Part shown: positions 60,261 through 64,000 of the stretch, one piece after another
How positions within the stretch are numbered: position 1 is the stretch's first letter
How the letters are laid out: the number at the start of each line of letters is the position of its first letter
Assembly: GCA_036345935.2 (NCBI GenBank)
Contig: JADWOT020000007.1
Coordinates: 23,391-87,390 of the forward strand
Length of the DNA: 64,000 nt
DNA from: Taenia hydatigena
Taxonomy: Eukaryota; Platyhelminthes; Cestoda; Cyclophyllidea; Taeniidae
Direction of reading: 5' to 3'
The notes under the pieces: generated by a model
The model's database searches: none
The model's input: only the letters and a program-made list of their open reading frames with translations
What the model was told of the DNA's origin: nothing
Made by a program: the position numbers and the translations under genes

Positions 60261-60479
60261 CAACGCCACCCACACTCCATCCAGTCGCCATCGCCTGGCG
60301 CATTGTAGCTCTTCCCTCAATCCCTGCATTCACTCAATTCGAGCCCCTTTCCTGCTCAACTTCGAAAGCACACTGACAATGCCTTTCCCTCTTTGGTTGT
60401 CTTTTGCGCTGTGAGTTGAGTAAAACCTTTAAGTAAACGTTAGAGAAGTATATGTTAGCCCATGCGTGGTCGTATCTAA

Positions 60480-61380
60480 TCACCCGATAAAAGGGAGCAT
60501 GTGGTTCACATTGACCTCCTCTCATTTTGCGCATGAGATCATTGTCGTCACACAGGAGTGAAGTCAAGCATAGCGATGTTCATGCTGATAATGAAGTGAA
60601 TTCCACTACAGTCGCGTGCATCGTTCCTTCATGATAAAATTGTGTTCCTGTCTCTTCTTCACTTCTGCACCCTCAACAATAATAATACTCCAACTGTGAA
60701 GGCTAGATTCTTCTTCCACTCCATTTAATCAATCTTTGTTGCATAAGTCACAAATAAATGCGAGGAAGCAGACCTCGATTATGTCTATCTTAGCTCAGCA
60801 GAAGTATGTGGGCGATCGAGTCACAACTTGCTTTATTCCACCAACTCTCTCTGCCTCCCAGACACCCGTGCTGTCGGATTTGCCCCACTAACTTCATTAT
60901 TGCTTTGTTAATATTAATTTAGCCCCTCACTGATAAATGAACGAAATTGACACACTTACTTGTAATTGAATGGAACAGACTGGGAAGGCATTCGCTCCAT
61001 TTTGGTGAATTCAGATGCAATTGTTTAAAGTAAAATGCGTGAATATGTTATCAGCTTCATAATTCTTCACGAGTTGGACTAAAACCTCCTTACTTTCCCC
61101 ATTACTTACCTCTTGTGAGTAACAAGCATCTAATCTCCACACTGTCCAAGCCTCTAGAAGTGGTCCACACTACTGTAGTAGCATTTGTAAAGCTGGTAAG
61201 ATGTGATTAAGTTAGGCGAATTCAGGAGGGCTCAGACAGTCACCATTTATGCCATTACCACTCTACAAATCACTAGTCAAACGTGTGTCATTGAAGGATT
61301 GGCCGAGTGCTCAATGCTCAATTTGCGACTGGATTTTGGGGCACCCATTAAAAGATTAGCCCATGCGTTTAATTAAAAAA
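60480..61380. other. Diverged antigen-flank repeat, no gene
   Basis: The part at 60,500-60,660 resembles the approach to the Leu-rich C-terminal segments at 13.5 and 55.7 kb (AGCGATGTTCATGCTGATAAT), but the membrane run is lost. The part at 61,190-61,340 resembles 56,500-56,650 and 23,690-23,760. I see no supported exon. Confidence 0.45.
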
Positions 61381-62249
61381 TAATGCTTTTCATCCAATAC
61401 AATGCTGCCGATAAAATGTGCAAAAGACGGATCCTATGTCTCTACATCCCCCATTGCACCAATTTTGAGATTTTGAGAAGGCTTTCGCTAATTAATTTTA
61501 ATGCATATTTTTATGACTATGTGAGGGAGTGTGACTTATTTAAACCCATCTGCAAATCAGAGATCATCACTGAGACAACAATGCCTGACGGATATAACAC
61601 CACGTGAGAATGAGGTATTTAAGTGCTCTTAGTTATGGAAGAACTACCTCAACATGTGGACGCGTTAGGAGCAATGAGAATACTAAAGCAGCGTAGTCTA
61701 CATGAGATCCTCCTATCCCTCCACAGATGGCATAATGGAGAAGATCGTTTGACGAAGGCAGGCGAATCGAGCGAAAGGGGTCACGTCGAAAGCAATTCCA
61801 ACAGCCAATTTTATGTTTAACACCTGCATAAGAGGTGTAGATTGGGGACACATGGAGAGGTGACGCTGTCAGCTCATTAATGAAAGGAGTTGTTGAGATT
61901 GATGAGAACACTGCTTCTTCACCACAGTGGTTCACGCACTGACAATGACATTGACACGAAGGCCTGTGCGTTTGTGAGTGTGCTTATTTGCACTGAGATC
62001 GAGCTTCCACTTCAAATGTATTTGCACCATAGAGGGACTCAATCAGGAAGAAACCTTGGCACCAATTCCCGAATGGCATGATTTCACTTGTGATTCGCCA
62101 CCGCAACTGGGTATTATAGCACCATTATTGTCTCCTCGTTCTACACTGGCTGTCGTCCGGGAATTAGTAGCACTTAAATCTTGAGAGTAGACGATGAATT
62201 AGCAAGACAGGTGTTTGTTGTTGTTGATGTTGGCTGCCATACATTACAC

Positions 62250-63000
62250 GGAGACATTTACTAAGGCGCTTTTTGAAATGGAGTTAAAGTACACAGTGTT
62301 CTCACATGCGTGAAGGGATGAGGTGAAGGTGAACCTTTTACACTCTTTTACGGGTCCTCACACGTGACTCCGTTATCACTTCGTGTACTCTTCCAACATT
62401 CAACATGTAGCCTATCAGAAGTGGATTGGTGAAAGCATAATTGTTAGCAAAAATGCGCACTACTGCAGAATTGTCAAGTACAGTGCGGCATCCATTTCTA
62501 ACCTCATAATATAGATGTCTTTTGGTCCCAATTTACACCATTTATTGTGGTCTTTCAACACATTTGACTACTTTCCAAATTGAGTAGATGACACATCCTA
62601 AAGCATCAGCGAGCGCTATGGTTTGTTGGGATGAGCATAAATTGATAGGCAGTGCGTGCCACATTTTTTGATACATGGTAGAACATAAAGAAATCAGGAT
62701 GTCGCATACGACACTAACAGATCAATTTGCAATATTCAAAGCGGTAAAGTGTGTTGATAATAAAGTGACAAACAAGCCTTTTTAATGCAACTAAAGTAGG
62801 AAACATGTAGAATGCACTGCTGAACAACGGAGAGGAGTGAATAACTGGAGGAGATCACTGAAGTTGCAATGAGTCAGAGCAGCATAACAGAATATGCACT
62901 CTTATCATGCGGAACAGCTAGCAGGATACTAATCGACACTTGGGATCATACCACATCATGGATGCAATTCACAAAAACATCAACAAATCAAATCATCATA
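62250..63000. other. Stretch with no gene seen
   Basis: This right-side segment has no clear counterpart in the left outer arm, apart from a short CATGCGTGAAGGGATGAGGT-like piece near 62,305 that recalls the 13.6 kb region inverted. Frames are short on both strands, and no splice or promoter pattern was recognised. Confidence 0.4.
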
Positions 63001-63049
63001 TACGCCACCGCCTTTCCTTTGAGTAGAACAATTTTACCTCCTTAGGTCA

Positions 63050-63300
63050 TCGTACCCAAACCTCCTTCCACTCCAAAACAACACTTCGTTTCCTCAAGCG
63101 TCATTAATTTGTCATCGATTCTCCTACTCTTCGTAAAACCACCAATTACAAGTCTTGAAACCTTTCGTTTGCGAAGAGGTGCTTGAATGCAACGTGATTG
63201 GTGCGTCTCGGCTAGTCCAGTGTATCCCCAGAATCGGCCTATTTGTGGGCTGTGATTGGGGAGTAAAGGGCAAAATGCGTCGACCTTGTGCCGCTCGAGA
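63050..63300 (-). repeat. Block B, copy 3 (open frame)
   Basis: This is the inverse of copy 1. The minus strand is open for 107 codons (63,365-63,042), including ERHKVDAFCPLLPNHSPQIG, GLAETHQSRCIQAPLR and RRIDDKL. Copy 1 keeps KRHKVDSFYPLL, SPQIG, GLAEMHQLRC and RRIDDKL between stops. The frame may be a relic of a gene; it is not identified. Confidence 0.4.
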
Positions 63301-63519
63301 ATGAATGATCCCCTCAGACGAGGAATCCTCCTGTGCTGTTTAGTAGTGCTGAGAAAGCAAGGCAAAAATTTAGTTTAAAGATACTATGCAATCCCCCCCT
63401 TGCCGCCCTTACCCATCCACAAAGCGCTTATTTATTTTCCTCAGAAAATTGATTTCTGTATGCGAATTCTGCACTCATTTAATGTTTGCGCCTCTAACTT
63501 GGCAAGTACGCTCGCAGAG

Positions 63520-63840
63520 GCGCTTCGAAGAAAATGCTGCAAGTTAGACACGTCATATTCCTAAGAACTTTCACTTGAAAACCTCATTTTCCTAGTCGAA
63601 GGGTAGTCTTCCTTAAACCAGTAAAATGCATGTTTGTGTAGCAATCCAGCGCTCAAAAGTGAGCCGTCCGTCACATTGGATGACTATCCTTCCACTAAAA
63701 GTGGACAGTCATATCAAAATTCGACTAGCTATAAACACTTGGCTGCCTGTCTCCTTTAGTCGGCGAAAAGAAAGCGCTACAAAGAGGATTGCGTTAACTC
63801 AGTGCTCACTTCCGACCGTTCAGAATCCTATTTGAGCAAA
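63520..63840 (-). repeat. Inverted copy of 8,760-9,100
   Basis: On the minus strand TTTGCTCAAAT, TTCTGAACGGT, GTTAACGCAATCCTCTTTG and GCCGACTAA follow each other exactly as at 8,757-8,840, so the outer inverted homology probably continues beyond the window. The adjoining 63,280-63,530 segment matches 8,245-8,700 directly instead, which implies a local inversion. Confidence 0.65.
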
Positions 63841-64000
63841 GACACCAGATTCTTTCAAGGCCTCTTTCATGCTGATAAAGAGCACTAGCTGGATCAAAAA
63901 CGCAAATTTTCAATGAGTGCAGGGGAGTCGCACGTAGAAATCATGTTTTTATTGAAAAGAAGTAGAAATGTGCCTTAATTTAAAACAACGCTGCAGCATG

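Larger units (their letters stand above)
51405..63310 (-). repeat. Outer, diverged extension of the right palindrome arm
   Basis: This is the inverse of 9,240-17,904. Two right-side stretches have no left counterpart: about 58,320-61,380, which contains the mini antigen gene, and about 62,250-63,000. Either they were inserted here or the left arm lost them. The coordinate offset changes from 69,36x to about 72,06x across the first of these. Confidence 0.8.

Noticed and set aside
1..64000. tRNA, rRNA, spliced-leader RNA, CRISPR, transposase, reverse transcriptase or viral genes
   Set aside because: I looked for characteristic motifs in the translations and the sequence and saw none. The inverted repeats are far too large and gene-containing for terminal inverted repeats of an ordinary transposon.

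Overview
The window looks like nuclear DNA of a taeniid tapeworm (Taenia or Echinococcus). The lead evidence is a repeated small multi-exon gene: a TATAAATA box, about 45 bases later a signal-peptide exon (MAFHLCLILLATFVLA in the best copy), a phase-1 GTAAGT donor, one or two exons that read as fibronectin type III (FnIII) modules, and a short Ser/Thr-rich C-terminal exon ending in a hydrophobic tail. That order, the phase-1 junctions and the signal peptide match the cestode host-protective oncosphere antigen family (EG95 / 45W / TSOL45), as I recall it. Nothing bacterial, viral or CRISPR-like was seen, and no tRNA or rRNA was recognised. Genus assignment and family membership rest on reading by eye, not on a search.

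Architecture. Nearly all the DNA is paralogous to other DNA in the same window. Two arms of about 14.3 kb (17,905-32,184 and 37,124-51,404) are near-identical inverted copies; I noticed only about 20 differences by eye. They flank a 4.9 kb non-palindromic spacer. Outside them, an older and more diverged inverted homology continues (9,240-17,904 against 51,405-63,310), with indels. Direct repeats overlie this: 1,303-5,176 matches 26,146-30,878, 6,145-7,800 matches 32,553-34,210, and 35,930-37,110 matches 29,940-31,110. A block of roughly 220-280 bp, here called R1, occurs 14 times in both orientations; several copies lie upstream of an antigen promoter.

Genes. There are five antigen loci: 770-1,300 (decayed, start codon ATA), 20,599-22,761 and its mirror 46,547-48,710 (two-FnIII, 45W-like layout, broken by stops), 31,565-32,173 and its mirror 37,135-37,743 (single FnIII, one frameshift, no C-terminal exon), and 58,782-59,305 on the minus strand. 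The last is the only one that looks potentially functional. It has a TATA box, ATG, intact signal exon, intact C-terminal exon with four 21-bp repeats, and an AATAAA, but most of the FnIII exon is gone. Orphan C-terminal exons occur at 3.8, 13.4, 28.5/40.8 and 55.8 kb. Four segments carry unidentified coding-like sequence: 24.1-25.84 kb, 27.24-28.13 kb and 29.52-29.93 kb (each mirrored in the right arm), and a 222-bp putative internal exon at 34,406-34,627 in the spacer.

Reading as a whole: a subtelomere-like or cluster-like antigen locus shaped by tandem duplication, inversion and probable gene conversion, in which most copies are pseudogenes that could serve as sequence donors, and one may encode a shortened signal-peptide / mucin-like stalk / tail protein. 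Long stretches between antigen pieces hold only diverged repeat blocks with no supported gene.
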